Origin: an uncultured Fidelibacterota bacterium
GTDB taxonomy: Bacteria > Marinisomatota > Marinisomatia > Marinisomatales > TCS55
Assembly (NCBI GenBank): GCA_913046805.1
Contig: CAJWTA010000010.1
Coordinates: 1-24,537, forward strand
DNA: 24,537 nucleotides
Direction: 5' to 3'
The notes below the pieces were generated by a model. The model was not told where the DNA came from. It did no database searches and saw only the letters and a list, made by a program, of their open reading frames with translations. How positions within the stretch are numbered: position 1 is the stretch's first letter; every line of letters begins with the position of its first letter. Shown piece after piece: positions 1-6,397 of the stretch. Position numbers and translations under genes: made by a program.

Positions 1-987
1 ACAAAACTTGTTTATTTACTCGAATCACCCATACCAAGCTACAGCCAGCTGGATGTTTCATTAACAAATATAACTGATTTTGCTGGATTGAAGGGCGATA
101 ACGTTACGATAATGTATAACACAGCAGCATTAGCAGATTACAATTATGACAGTTCTATCGATGGAGTTGATCTAGCCAATTTCGTCTCTTCATGGAACAA
201 TAATGATCTGTCTTATGAACTTGGCCCCGCAATAGGTATCGTTCCTAATTTAATTGTGACTCCGGATGGCAGGTTTGATTTAGAAGATATCATGGGCTTT
301 ACTAGGATGTGGCATTGGTCTCGAAAAAATGCGTCTTTAGGGAAATACTTAGCCTATTATGGGCAAGAATTATCGTTAAAATTTGATGATAATAATCTTA
401 ATGTAGATTGGCTAGAGGGTGCTAACGTAGGTCAGTTTGAATTCGAATACGACCCCATAGATATTTCTATTAAACATAGCAATCAGCCACAAAATAATAA
501 CTTAGAGCTAAGCTACATTGATACAGTTAAAGGTTTTAATTCTTTTGCATTTGCAACTAGACTAAATAATAAGTACACATCCAGATCGTTCAATATTAAA
601 TCATCTGCTAAGATGACAAAGAATATCAAAATGCATTATCAATTCTATGACCAAGAAGGTATCTTGTTATCGAAGGGAACACAATCAATTAAAGTTAAAG
701 CTGTTCCTGAAGAATTTGCTTTACATTACAATTACCCCAATCCTTTTAATCCTATAACCAAAATAAATTACGATATTGCTAAGGAATCATTTGTAAGGTT
801 TACTATTTTTGATATTTTGGGTAGAGAGGTTGTAACCCTTATATATCAATTGCAATCTCCAGGGTATTATAGCATAAATTGGGATGCTAAAGATATGTTT
901 GGAGTAACTGTACCTGCAGGTATTTATTTTTACCAACTTCAAACTAAAGAGTTTTCACAGACTCGCAAGATGATACTTTTGAAATAA
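1..987 (+). CDS. Secreted protein with dockerin-like repeats and C-terminal sorting tail (5' truncated)
   Basis: The reading frame is open from base 1, so the true start lies outside the window; 328 residues are visible. Two Asp-rich stretches at about residues 46-65 (D-x-N-x-D-x-x-I-D-x-x-D-L pattern) and 86-105 (PDG-x-F-D-x-E-D) look like calcium-binding dockerin-type loops. A beta-rich middle part follows. The last ~85 residues begin with a YNYPNPFNP motif at residue 243 and end with a basic stretch, the layout of FlgD-Ig-like / type IX-like sorting tails. Family knowledge: such tails direct export across the outer membrane or surface attachment in Bacteroidota, Ignavibacteria and Marinimicrobia. 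The cargo domain is outside the window, so the catalytic or binding role cannot be given. I see no convincing terminator after the stop. Confidence 0.9.
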   Translation, partial: TKLVYLLESPIPSYSQLDVSLTNITDFAGLKGDNVTIMYNTAALADYNYDSSIDGVDLANFVSSWNNNDLSYELGPAIGIVPNLIVTPDGRFDLEDIMGFTRMWHWSRKNASLGKYLAYYGQELSLKFDDNNLNVDWLEGANVGQFEFEYDPIDISIKHSNQPQNNNLELSYIDTVKGFNSFAFATRLNNKYTSRSFNIKSSAKMTKNIKMHYQFYDQEGILLSKGTQSIKVKAVPEEFALHYNYPNPFNPITKINYDIAKESFVRFTIFDILGREVVTLIYQLQSPGYYSINWDAKDMFGVTVPAGIYFYQLQTKEFSQTRKMILLK

Positions 988-1106
988 AAATTCCATTTTT
1001 TGGTTATTTTAAAAAAATGATAAAAGTTCAGGCTAGACAAACAAAGGAATGATCTTCTGGGATTAAGTAGGCTGGAACTAATATTTCTTAATTGTGTAAT
1101 ATTAAA

Positions 1107-1196
1107 ATGATTTGGAAAATAATAATTGCCACAATCCTTGGATTTAGAGCTTTGTACATTTTACTTACATTATACTTTGTTTATTTAAGGAATTAA
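1107..1196 (+). CDS. Possible 29-aa single-helix membrane micropeptide
   Basis: An ATG-initiated frame of 29 codons encodes almost nothing but one hydrophobic segment (begins MIWKIIIATILGF, ends YLRN). It ends 4 bases before the start of the DUF4149-like gene, and its last codons contain the AAGGA that probably serves that gene, so the two could be translationally coupled. No clear ribosome-binding site precedes it. The composition (Lys near the N-terminus, hydrophobic core, Arg near the C-terminus) is that of a small inner-membrane protein, but AT-rich DNA produces such frames by chance. Confidence 0.3.
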   Translation: MIWKIIIATILGFRALYILLTLYFVYLRN

Positions 1197-1200
1197 TAAT

Positions 1201-1593
1201 TTGAGTCAAATTAATTTACTTTTCCATGGTATCATTGTTGGTATAATTATATTTCAAACCAGCGTAATTGCTCCCTCCGTTTTTAAGACAGTAAATTCGG
1301 AAGAAACTTCAAAGTTTTTGAGAATAATTTTCCCCAAATTCTTTATCTTAATTTTTGCTTTAGGCGCAATGAGCTTAATTGTTGAATTACTGTATGAAAA
1401 AAATATTTCAACAATTTCCATCAGCGTTTTGACAGTACTAATGGCATTGTTGTGTTATATAATTATTCCATCAACAAATTCTGCAACGGATGAAGGTGAT
1501 AAAAAAAAGTTCAAAAAATTACACTCCATAAGCGTTTTCACAACGTTGGGTATTTTGCTGTTAAATATTTTAATTTTTTTTATTGCTTACTAA
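1201..1593 (+). CDS. DUF4149/TMEM205-like four-helix membrane protein
   Basis: A 130-residue inner-membrane protein with four hydrophobic segments at about residues 5-25, 45-64, 68-90 and 108-129. The first segment with the following APSVF, the FLRIIFPKFF stretch and the late PSTN...D...FKKLHSISV stretch match the layout of the DUF4149 (TMEM205-like) family, whose biochemical role is unknown. The start is TTG at 1201; AAGGA at 1187-1191 lies at good spacing, and no in-frame ATG exists before the first helix. The length is normal for the family. The nearest neighbour downstream, the tryptophan synthase gene, has its own leader, so this gene is probably transcribed separately. Confidence 0.8.
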   Translation: MSQINLLFHGIIVGIIIFQTSVIAPSVFKTVNSEETSKFLRIIFPKFFILIFALGAMSLIVELLYEKNISTISISVLTVLMALLCYIIIPSTNSATDEGDKKKFKKLHSISVFTTLGILLLNILIFFIAY

Positions 1594-1656
1594 ATTTTTT
1601 TTTAAATAATTTAGTTTATGAATTATATATACAAAAATAATTCTTCACTTCGATGG

Positions 1657-1669
1657 TGGCCTTTGGCCA
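1657..1669 (+). other. Short GC-rich hairpin in the trpB2 leader
   Basis: TGGCC-TTT-GGCCA, a perfect 5-bp stem, sits in a stretch (about 1650-1700) that is clearly less AT-rich than its surroundings and also holds a weaker ACGC...GCGT pair. It could belong to a structured leader RNA, but I recognise no riboswitch or T-box element. Confidence 0.3.
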
Positions 1670-1726
1670 GCTAATCTCTGTACGCCTTAACGCGTCTATT
1701 ACATAATCAAAATTAAATAATTAACC

Positions 1727-1746
1727 TTTGCGCACAATTGCGCAAA
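1727..1746. promoter_or_regulatory. Perfect inverted repeat just upstream of trpB2 (possible operator)
   Basis: TTTGCGCA, a 4-base spacer, then TGCGCAAA: an exact 8-bp inverted repeat 21 bases before the preferred start of the TrpB2 gene. G+C-containing half-sites in such AT-rich DNA suggest a dimeric regulator site; it could alternatively form an RNA hairpin near the ribosome-binding site. The regulator is unknown. Confidence 0.45.
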
Positions 1747-1767
1747 TCATAACTAATGGAGTTAACA

Positions 1768-3120
1768 ATGCAAATTAAATCGTTGTTATCTGAGGATAAC
1801 ATACCTTCACATTACTATAATATTCTTTCGGATTTGAAAGAACCTTTACCCCCAGTCTTACATCCTGGAACTAAAGAACCGGTTGGACCTGATGATCTGT
1901 CACCTCTCTTCCCGATGGAGCTCATCAAACAGGAAGTCTCTACTGATTCCCAAATTATAATTCCCGATCAGGTACGAGATATTTATCGCTTGTACAGGCC
2001 TACACCTTTATATCGAGCAAGGTCTTTGGAAAAAGCCTTAAAAACACCAGCAAAGATTTTCTATAAATATGAAGGAGTTAGTCCAACGGGAAGTCACAAG
2101 CCAAATACTGCAATTCCCCAAGCATACTACAATAAAATGGAGGGAGTTGACAAGATTACTACAGAAACTGGTGCCGGACAGTGGGGATCTTCGCTTGCAT
2201 TTGCCTGTTCAAAGTTTGATATAGATCTTGACATCTATATGGTTAAGGTAAGCTATGATCAAAAACCGTATCGTAAAGCAATGATGGAAACATTTGGTGC
2301 CAGATGTATTGCTAGCCCTTCCCATGAAACAGAGGTTGGAAGAAAAATTCTCGCTGAAACACCAGATTCAACAGGTAGCCTGGGTATTGCTATATCGGAG
2401 GCTGTTGAAATGTGTGTCGGTAGTTCAGGGACAAAATATGCCCTTGGTTCAGTGCTTAATCATGTTTTGACGCATCAAACAATTATCGGTCAAGAAGCGA
2501 TGCAGCAAATGAGCCAAATTGATGAGAATGTTGATATCGTTGTTGGTTGCACTGGAGGCGGTAGTAATTTCAGTGGTATTGCAATGCCTTTTTTAGGTAA
2601 AGCCATACGTAATAATGAAAAACTCGATCTTGTTGCCGTTGAGCCTTCAGCTTGTCCAACACTCACAAAGGGTAAATATGCATATGATTTTGGAGACACT
2701 GGGCAAATGACACCTCTTACTAAAATGCATACTCTTGGATCCCAATTTGTTCCATCCGGTTTTCACGCTGGCGGTCTTCGATACCATGGCATGGCTCCAA
2801 TAATAAGTCATCTGGTTAATTTAGGCTATATAAATCCAGAAGCGTATCGGCAAAATGAAATTTTTAAGGCAGGTGTTCTTTTTGCTAAAACGGAAGGTAT
2901 CATACCAGCCCCTGAGGCAAATCATGCGGTTAAAGGTGCAATTGAAGCTGCTCTTAGATGCAAAGAAAGCGGAGAATCCAGGACGATTCTTTTTAATCTT
3001 TGTGGTCATGGCCATTTTGATATGCAAGCATATCTAGATTTCTTTGATGGGAAATTGTTTGATCAAGATTACTCAGATGAAGAAATTGGAATGGCTTTGT
3101 CAGGTCTACCTTCAGTTTAA
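1768..3120 (+). CDS. trpB2: TrpB2-type tryptophan synthase beta chain (PLP enzyme)
   Basis: A cytoplasmic PLP enzyme joining indole to a serine-derived aminoacrylate to give L-tryptophan. Visible signatures: GSHKPN with the PLP Schiff-base lysine at residue 111, ETGAGQWGSS (Trp where TrpB1 has His, a TrpB2 hallmark), the phosphate-binding GCTGGGSN loop, and a long N-terminal extension before the catalytic domain. At 450 residues it has TrpB2 rather than TrpB1 length (~400). I chose ATG 1768 because GGAG lies six bases ahead; ATG 1756 in the same frame (four more residues) has no ribosome-binding site. Family knowledge: TrpB2 enzymes do not form the standard complex with TrpA and have been reported to use O-phospho-L-serine. 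No trpA or other trp gene is nearby; the next gene is a probable serine kinase. An inverted repeat precedes it and a strong terminator follows it. Confidence 0.95.
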   Translation: MQIKSLLSEDNIPSHYYNILSDLKEPLPPVLHPGTKEPVGPDDLSPLFPMELIKQEVSTDSQIIIPDQVRDIYRLYRPTPLYRARSLEKALKTPAKIFYKYEGVSPTGSHKPNTAIPQAYYNKMEGVDKITTETGAGQWGSSLAFACSKFDIDLDIYMVKVSYDQKPYRKAMMETFGARCIASPSHETEVGRKILAETPDSTGSLGIAISEAVEMCVGSSGTKYALGSVLNHVLTHQTIIGQEAMQQMSQIDENVDIVVGCTGGGSNFSGIAMPFLGKAIRNNEKLDLVAVEPSACPTLTKGKYAYDFGDTGQMTPLTKMHTLGSQFVPSGFHAGGLRYHGMAPIISHLVNLGYINPEAYRQNEIFKAGVLFAKTEGIIPAPEANHAVKGAIEAALRCKESGESRTILFNLCGHGHFDMQAYLDFFDGKLFDQDYSDEEIGMALSGLPSV

Positions 3121-3132
3121 TTACATGCAATC

Positions 3133-3162
3133 AAAAAGCCCTTCTATATTGAGGGGCTTTTT
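3133..3162 (+). terminator. Intrinsic terminator after trpB2
   Basis: AAAAAGCCC pairs with GGGCTTTTT; including one G-U pair the stem extends to 12 pairs around a short AT loop, and is followed by a T-rich run (TTTTTGTTTT). It lies 12 bases after the trpB2 stop and would separate that transcript from the next gene. Confidence 0.85.
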
Positions 3163-3210
3163 GTTTTGTGTTAGGTATCGCATCTCATCGCAATATTTCA
3201 AAAAAATATA

Positions 3211-3234
3211 GATTTTATTATTGGCTATAAAATC
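3211..3234. repeat. AT-rich inverted repeat before the serine-kinase-like gene
   Basis: GATTTTAT and ATAAAATC, an exact 8-bp inverted repeat with an 8-base spacer, 41 bases before the GTG start at 3276. It may be an operator or promoter-associated site. In AT-rich DNA the significance is modest. Confidence 0.25.
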
Positions 3235-3275
3235 ATGTATTACGATAAATCTTTTATTGAAAGGATAAATTCTTA

Positions 3276-3713
3276 GTGTTGTCAATCAAAACAAATGAAT
3301 CACTAATTACGTCAACTCAGCTTGTACGATTTGATGAGCTATATCCGCATGAACATGTTATTGTTGAAAGGCAAAATGCATTATACAAATACTTAGAGTC
3401 TTTAAAGCCTTATGCTATTTTACCATCAATAATAATTTGTGATAAAACAAATGTAATTATTGATGGTCATCATAGATACATTTCATTAATTGAGTTAGGG
3501 TTTAAAATGATTCCTACTACTAAAGTTAATTATAAAAATAAATCTATTATTACACATATTGATAATAAACTACTTAAAGAAAAAATAATTGACTCTGCCC
3601 TTAGCGGTAAACCGCTTAAACCAAAAAGCTCATTTCACCATATTATTGATAACAATAAAAAACCTCACCCGATTATATTGATCTCATCTCTCTTTAAGCT
3701 TGACTTTAAATAG
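3276..3713 (+). CDS. ParB/sulfiredoxin-fold protein, probable free L-serine kinase (SerK/SbnI-like)
   Basis: A 145-residue soluble protein. The key segments are FDELYPHEH (Glu26) and VIIDGHHRYISLIELGF (DGHHR at residues 63-67), followed by P-x-x-x-V-x-Y. These match the small ParB/Srx-fold kinases SerK and SbnI, which phosphorylate free L-serine to O-phospho-L-serine: the glutamate in the PHE segment is the proposed base and the DGHHR loop binds nucleotide/phosphate. True chromosome-partition ParB proteins have GERR-type motifs and a helix-turn-helix domain, both absent here. At 145 residues it is shorter than archaeal SerK (~240), covering only the core fold plus a short tail. The start is GTG 3276 with AAGGAT ten bases upstream (TTG 3279 is possible). 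It lies downstream of trpB2, separated by a terminator. The kinase activity is inferred from motifs. Confidence 0.75.
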   Translation: MLSIKTNESLITSTQLVRFDELYPHEHVIVERQNALYKYLESLKPYAILPSIIICDKTNVIIDGHHRYISLIELGFKMIPTTKVNYKNKSIITHIDNKLLKEKIIDSALSGKPLKPKSSFHHIIDNNKKPHPIILISSLFKLDFK

Positions 3714-3733
3714 CGATAAAAGTCTATTTAAAG
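3704..3733. repeat. Perfect 10-bp inverted repeat over the kinase-like stop codon
   Basis: CTTTAAATAG and CTATTTAAAG separated by 10 bases; the left arm contains the TAG stop of the preceding gene. It may fold as a 3' RNA hairpin marking the transcript end, but it is AT-rich and has no T run, so it is a weak terminator at best. The rest of the convergent gap to 3831 shows nothing I recognise. Confidence 0.35.
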
Positions 3734-3831
3734 AGGGCACGCTTTGCGGGACAGACAGAAAATTCGGTAGTCTTATTAAGTGTAAAAAAAAATGATCCAT
3801 ACTTTGGTAGTAGGGGGCAAGGCTTGGTTTT

Positions 3832-4545
3832 TTATGGTCCTTTCCAGATAATGGGATAAATAGATTCTCCGTAAATGCCAACGCTTTTAGAATAGAATAT
3901 TTTTAGATCATTCATTTGAAATGGATTTTTTTCTTTTTTCTCATCCGTTACGTTTCCAAAATAATTATTCCCATACTGTTCAATTGATTCGTTGTGCCTA
4001 ACGATTCTCACTGGATGGACACTGGCTTTTAAAGCAGCGATCATGTCTGTGTCTGCATCGCCATAAAATAAGTCGAGGTTTAATTTTTTCATTTGATAAT
4101 GTTTGGTGGTAAACCTTTTACCATTGATCGATTCTTTTGGACAAAAGAACAAATTATCATTTTTTGTGATATCTAGGCCAAGACTATCCGATAAAAATTT
4201 TGCTAGGTAGTGCCCGTTCTCACCTGACCTTGCGGTAATAAAAAAAACATTATGTCCGTTTTTTATAAAATATTTTACTAGCTCTACAGTTGGTTCAATG
4301 AACAATGATAATTTCTCATCTTGCATGTTTACCCATCCATAATCCGTAGGATTCCTTTTATCATTTGGGATATTCAAAAAAACATCTCTTGAGAATAGTA
4401 TCGTGTCATCAACATCAAATCCAACATTCAAGATACCAGGGTTTGTTCCTAGTGTTTCGTTTAATTTCCAATTATTGTAAATGGTTGTAACCAGCAGAAA
4501 TCCAAGCAATACAGCTATAAGCATTTTTTTCGATTTTTTATTCAT
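3832..4545 (-). CDS. Class B-like (HAD/DDDD) acid phosphatase, membrane-anchored
   Basis: 237 residues. An N-terminal basic stretch and hydrophobic segment (about residues 7-23) gives export with probable membrane retention. The catalytic domain follows the AphA-type class B acid phosphatase order: motif I FDVDDT (Asp44 nucleophile, Asp46 acid/base), LFS right after it, ITAR (104-106) as motif II, TTK with Lys148 as motif III, and FYGDADTD (acidic residues at 163, 165 and 167) as motif IV, then RIVR. The length and the YPI ending also resemble AphA. Known members hydrolyse phosphomonoesters such as nucleotides in the periplasm. ATG 4545 is weakly supported: an AAGGA lies about 13 bases upstream. 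It is the last gene of a three-gene minus-strand set after a coiled-coil lipoprotein and an outer-membrane barrel. The substrate is unknown. Confidence 0.85.
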   Translation of the reverse strand: MNKKSKKMLIAVLLGFLLVTTIYNNWKLNETLGTNPGILNVGFDVDDTILFSRDVFLNIPNDKRNPTDYGWVNMQDEKLSLFIEPTVELVKYFIKNGHNVFFITARSGENGHYLAKFLSDSLGLDITKNDNLFFCPKESINGKRFTTKHYQMKKLNLDLFYGDADTDMIAALKASVHPVRIVRHNESIEQYGNNYFGNVTDEKKEKNPFQMNDLKIFYSKSVGIYGESIYPIIWKGP

Positions 4546-4587
4546 GATCTAATATTGTATCCTTGTGTTTTTGTTGGGGTAAGAAAA

Positions 4588-5427
4588 CTAAAGTTCTTTT
4601 GTAAGTTTTTTCAATTGATCGACATGAGATGAAAATTCCTTGGAGATTTCAACTAGGTCATTTGTGATTGTATATGTTTTTAGGCCTGGCCCTGTCATGA
4701 ATTCTTTTTTATCTCCTATTTCCATGTTGAACGTATCCATCATAGCCTTTAAGATATCACGTTTTTTTCTCATTTTTTCTAAAATCTCATCAATTTCTTG
4801 AAAAGCTGACTCCCTAGATTGATTGGAGTTGGCATTATTTGATTGTTGCATTTCAAGATTTAATTCCAGTTCTCCGATCTCTCTATCAAAATTAGATAAA
4901 AATTGGTTGATCTCCATTCGAATCACATTGGCATCAACTTTTCTTAAATATTTCCCAGCGATATCATTAAAGGATTTTGAGGACATAGAATAATCATTCA
5001 TCATAGATCGCATTCCATTCATTATCTTTTCATATCCATCTTGGACTCTTTTATGTCTAGCCCACTCTGGTTGATCGGATTCAAATCGATTCCTGCCTTC
5101 GCTTAACTGATCAAATCTTGCTCGTAAGGATAGCATCCTAGATTGCGATTTTTCAAGATCGATAATAGATTTGCTCATCTTGTCTAGTTCATTATTCAAT
5201 GTAGGGTACGGCGTTATTTTTTTATTGGGTATTTGAGAAGTAATGGATTGAATCATTTCATTTCGTTGAGCGTAATCGTTTTTGATATCTGCTATCTTTT
5301 CAGAGACATCCTTCTGAGCATCATCATACATTCCCCTCACCTTGGCTGTCTCAACATAAAAAGAGCAGCCAATAATTGCGAATGATACAAGCGATGTGAA
5401 AATTTTTATTTTATCAAATTGCTTCAT
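4588..5427 (-). CDS. Coiled-coil lipoprotein of unknown function
   Basis: 279 residues. The N-terminus has a basic region, a hydrophobic core and the lipobox IIGC at about residues 18-21, so it should be a processed lipoprotein. The rest is highly charged and rich in Lys/Glu/Gln/Met, and is expected to be almost wholly alpha-helical with coiled-coil stretches (about 30-110 and 150-250). I recognise no catalytic motif or named family. It begins 7 bases after the stop of the outer-membrane barrel gene, so the two are almost certainly co-transcribed. Partnering of the coiled coil with that barrel or with the downstream phosphatase in the periplasm is inference only. Confidence 0.85.
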   Translation of the reverse strand: MKQFDKIKIFTSLVSFAIIGCSFYVETAKVRGMYDDAQKDVSEKIADIKNDYAQRNEMIQSITSQIPNKKITPYPTLNNELDKMSKSIIDLEKSQSRMLSLRARFDQLSEGRNRFESDQPEWARHKRVQDGYEKIMNGMRSMMNDYSMSSKSFNDIAGKYLRKVDANVIRMEINQFLSNFDREIGELELNLEMQQSNNANSNQSRESAFQEIDEILEKMRKKRDILKAMMDTFNMEIGDKKEFMTGPGLKTYTITNDLVEISKEFSSHVDQLKKLTKEL

Positions 5428-5434
5428 ATACTAA

Positions 5435-6193
5435 TTAGATCCCCACACCGATACTAATGTTGAATAGATCCGTCTTAGACTTTTCAGGGAAGTAAGAAGT
5501 TGTAACTGGACCATTGGCTGGATCGCTAAAAACAATAGAACCTTCTTTCCCTGCATTCAGATATTCTGCTTCACCTCCTGAGGACCATTTGCATTCAATG
5601 TTGATGACAGGTTTTTTCCCTTTACCATCAATGAATGGAATTGGGAAACGCATCCCAACGCCGTAACCATAATTGAATGCCCCATCTTTAAATACGTCCG
5701 ATTTTGCTATGTACGGTTTATCCGTATCGTCTCCTCTATTCGGTTCGATCTGGTCATCGTTTTTTAATGTGGTGCTCGTATTTAAAAATTGATATCCACC
5801 AAAAGCTTTTATATATATGTTCACATTAGTTGTTAAACGTAACGAGGTCTTCAGGTAAGGGTTGATCACCATTATTTTCGATTCAGTCGTTTCGGTCAGT
5901 TTGACCATATCTGAGAAATAGCTAAATGGTATTTTTCTTTCGAGCTTACCATAAGTTACGAAAGCGAAATTTAATCCAATTGCAAATGGAGATTTGCCGA
6001 TTCGATAGCCGCCATCTATATCTATACCGTATCCGTTATTTGTGACATGATTCGAGAAATCACCTTGTGGTTTTGCGATCAGTAAGGAAAAAGAGCCGTA
6101 TAAATTATCATCAAAAGGTCTAATGTTTTGCGAAAATGAAAAACAGGATATATAGCTCAAAATTATAAATTTATGAAAGAATTTTATTATCAC
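5435..6193 (-). CDS. Outer-membrane beta-barrel protein
   Basis: 252 residues with an N-terminal signal peptide (hydrophobic residues about 5-18, likely cut near FSQ). The mature part alternates hydrophobic and polar residues with many Gly/Tyr/Phe, e.g. GYGIDIDGGYRIG and FNYGYGVGMRFPIP, and ends in an aromatic/hydrophobic strand (FNISIGVGI), as in 8-stranded OmpA/OmpW-like barrels. A longer acidic loop near residues 125-150 would face outward. The start is GTG 6193, the only plausible codon that keeps the signal peptide; no Shine-Dalgarno site is visible. It is the first gene of the minus-strand set reading into the coiled-coil lipoprotein and the acid phosphatase. The ligand or function is unknown. 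Confidence 0.8.
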   Translation of the reverse strand: MIIKFFHKFIILSYISCFSFSQNIRPFDDNLYGSFSLLIAKPQGDFSNHVTNNGYGIDIDGGYRIGKSPFAIGLNFAFVTYGKLERKIPFSYFSDMVKLTETTESKIMVINPYLKTSLRLTTNVNIYIKAFGGYQFLNTSTTLKNDDQIEPNRGDDTDKPYIAKSDVFKDGAFNYGYGVGMRFPIPFIDGKGKKPVINIECKWSSGGEAEYLNAGKEGSIVFSDPANGPVTTSYFPEKSKTDLFNISIGVGI

Positions 6194-6203
6194 TTAATTA
6201 TCC

Positions 6204-6223
6204 ATTGGTAGTTATTAACCAAT
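6204..6223. promoter_or_regulatory. Inverted repeat in the divergent promoter region
   Basis: ATTGGT, 8 bases, ACCAAT: an exact 6-bp inverted repeat 11 bases upstream of the GTG start of the outer-membrane barrel gene, within the very AT-rich 6194-6397 gap between divergent genes. It could be an operator for either gene or an RNA hairpin. A second small pair, CATGT...ACATG, occurs near 6328-6342. Confidence 0.25.
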
Positions 6224-6397
6224 ACATATTATACGTAGAATTGAAAAATATTTGCTATTATTTTTACTAGATAAAAACATACAAAAACATAAAAAAGAAA
6301 AGTATCACGTTATTTACTATAGTTTATCATGTGTTAACATGGATAGATTGGTTTTGGTATACAGAATTTGAAAGGTCTTTCATTAAATAGAACAAAG

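Noticed and set aside
1650..1700. tRNA or known riboswitch in the G+C-richer leader
   Set aside because: No T-loop GTTCGA-type sequence, cloverleaf pairing or T-box motif could be found.
1756..1767. Earlier ATG for trpB2
   Set aside because: GGAG falls inside this extension at ideal spacing for ATG 1768; nothing suitable precedes 1756.
3276..3713. Chromosome-partition ParB
   Set aside because: It lacks the GERR-type motif, the helix-turn-helix DNA-binding domain and a parA neighbour; DGHHR and PHE fit the serine-kinase branch.
3684..3881. 65-codon minus-strand frame between the kinase-like and phosphatase genes
   Set aside because: It overlaps the ends of two well-supported genes and has no coding features.
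6368..6397. Earlier TTG start for the S9 peptidase
   Set aside because: It adds ten polar residues before a perfect lipoprotein signal and lacks a ribosome-binding site.
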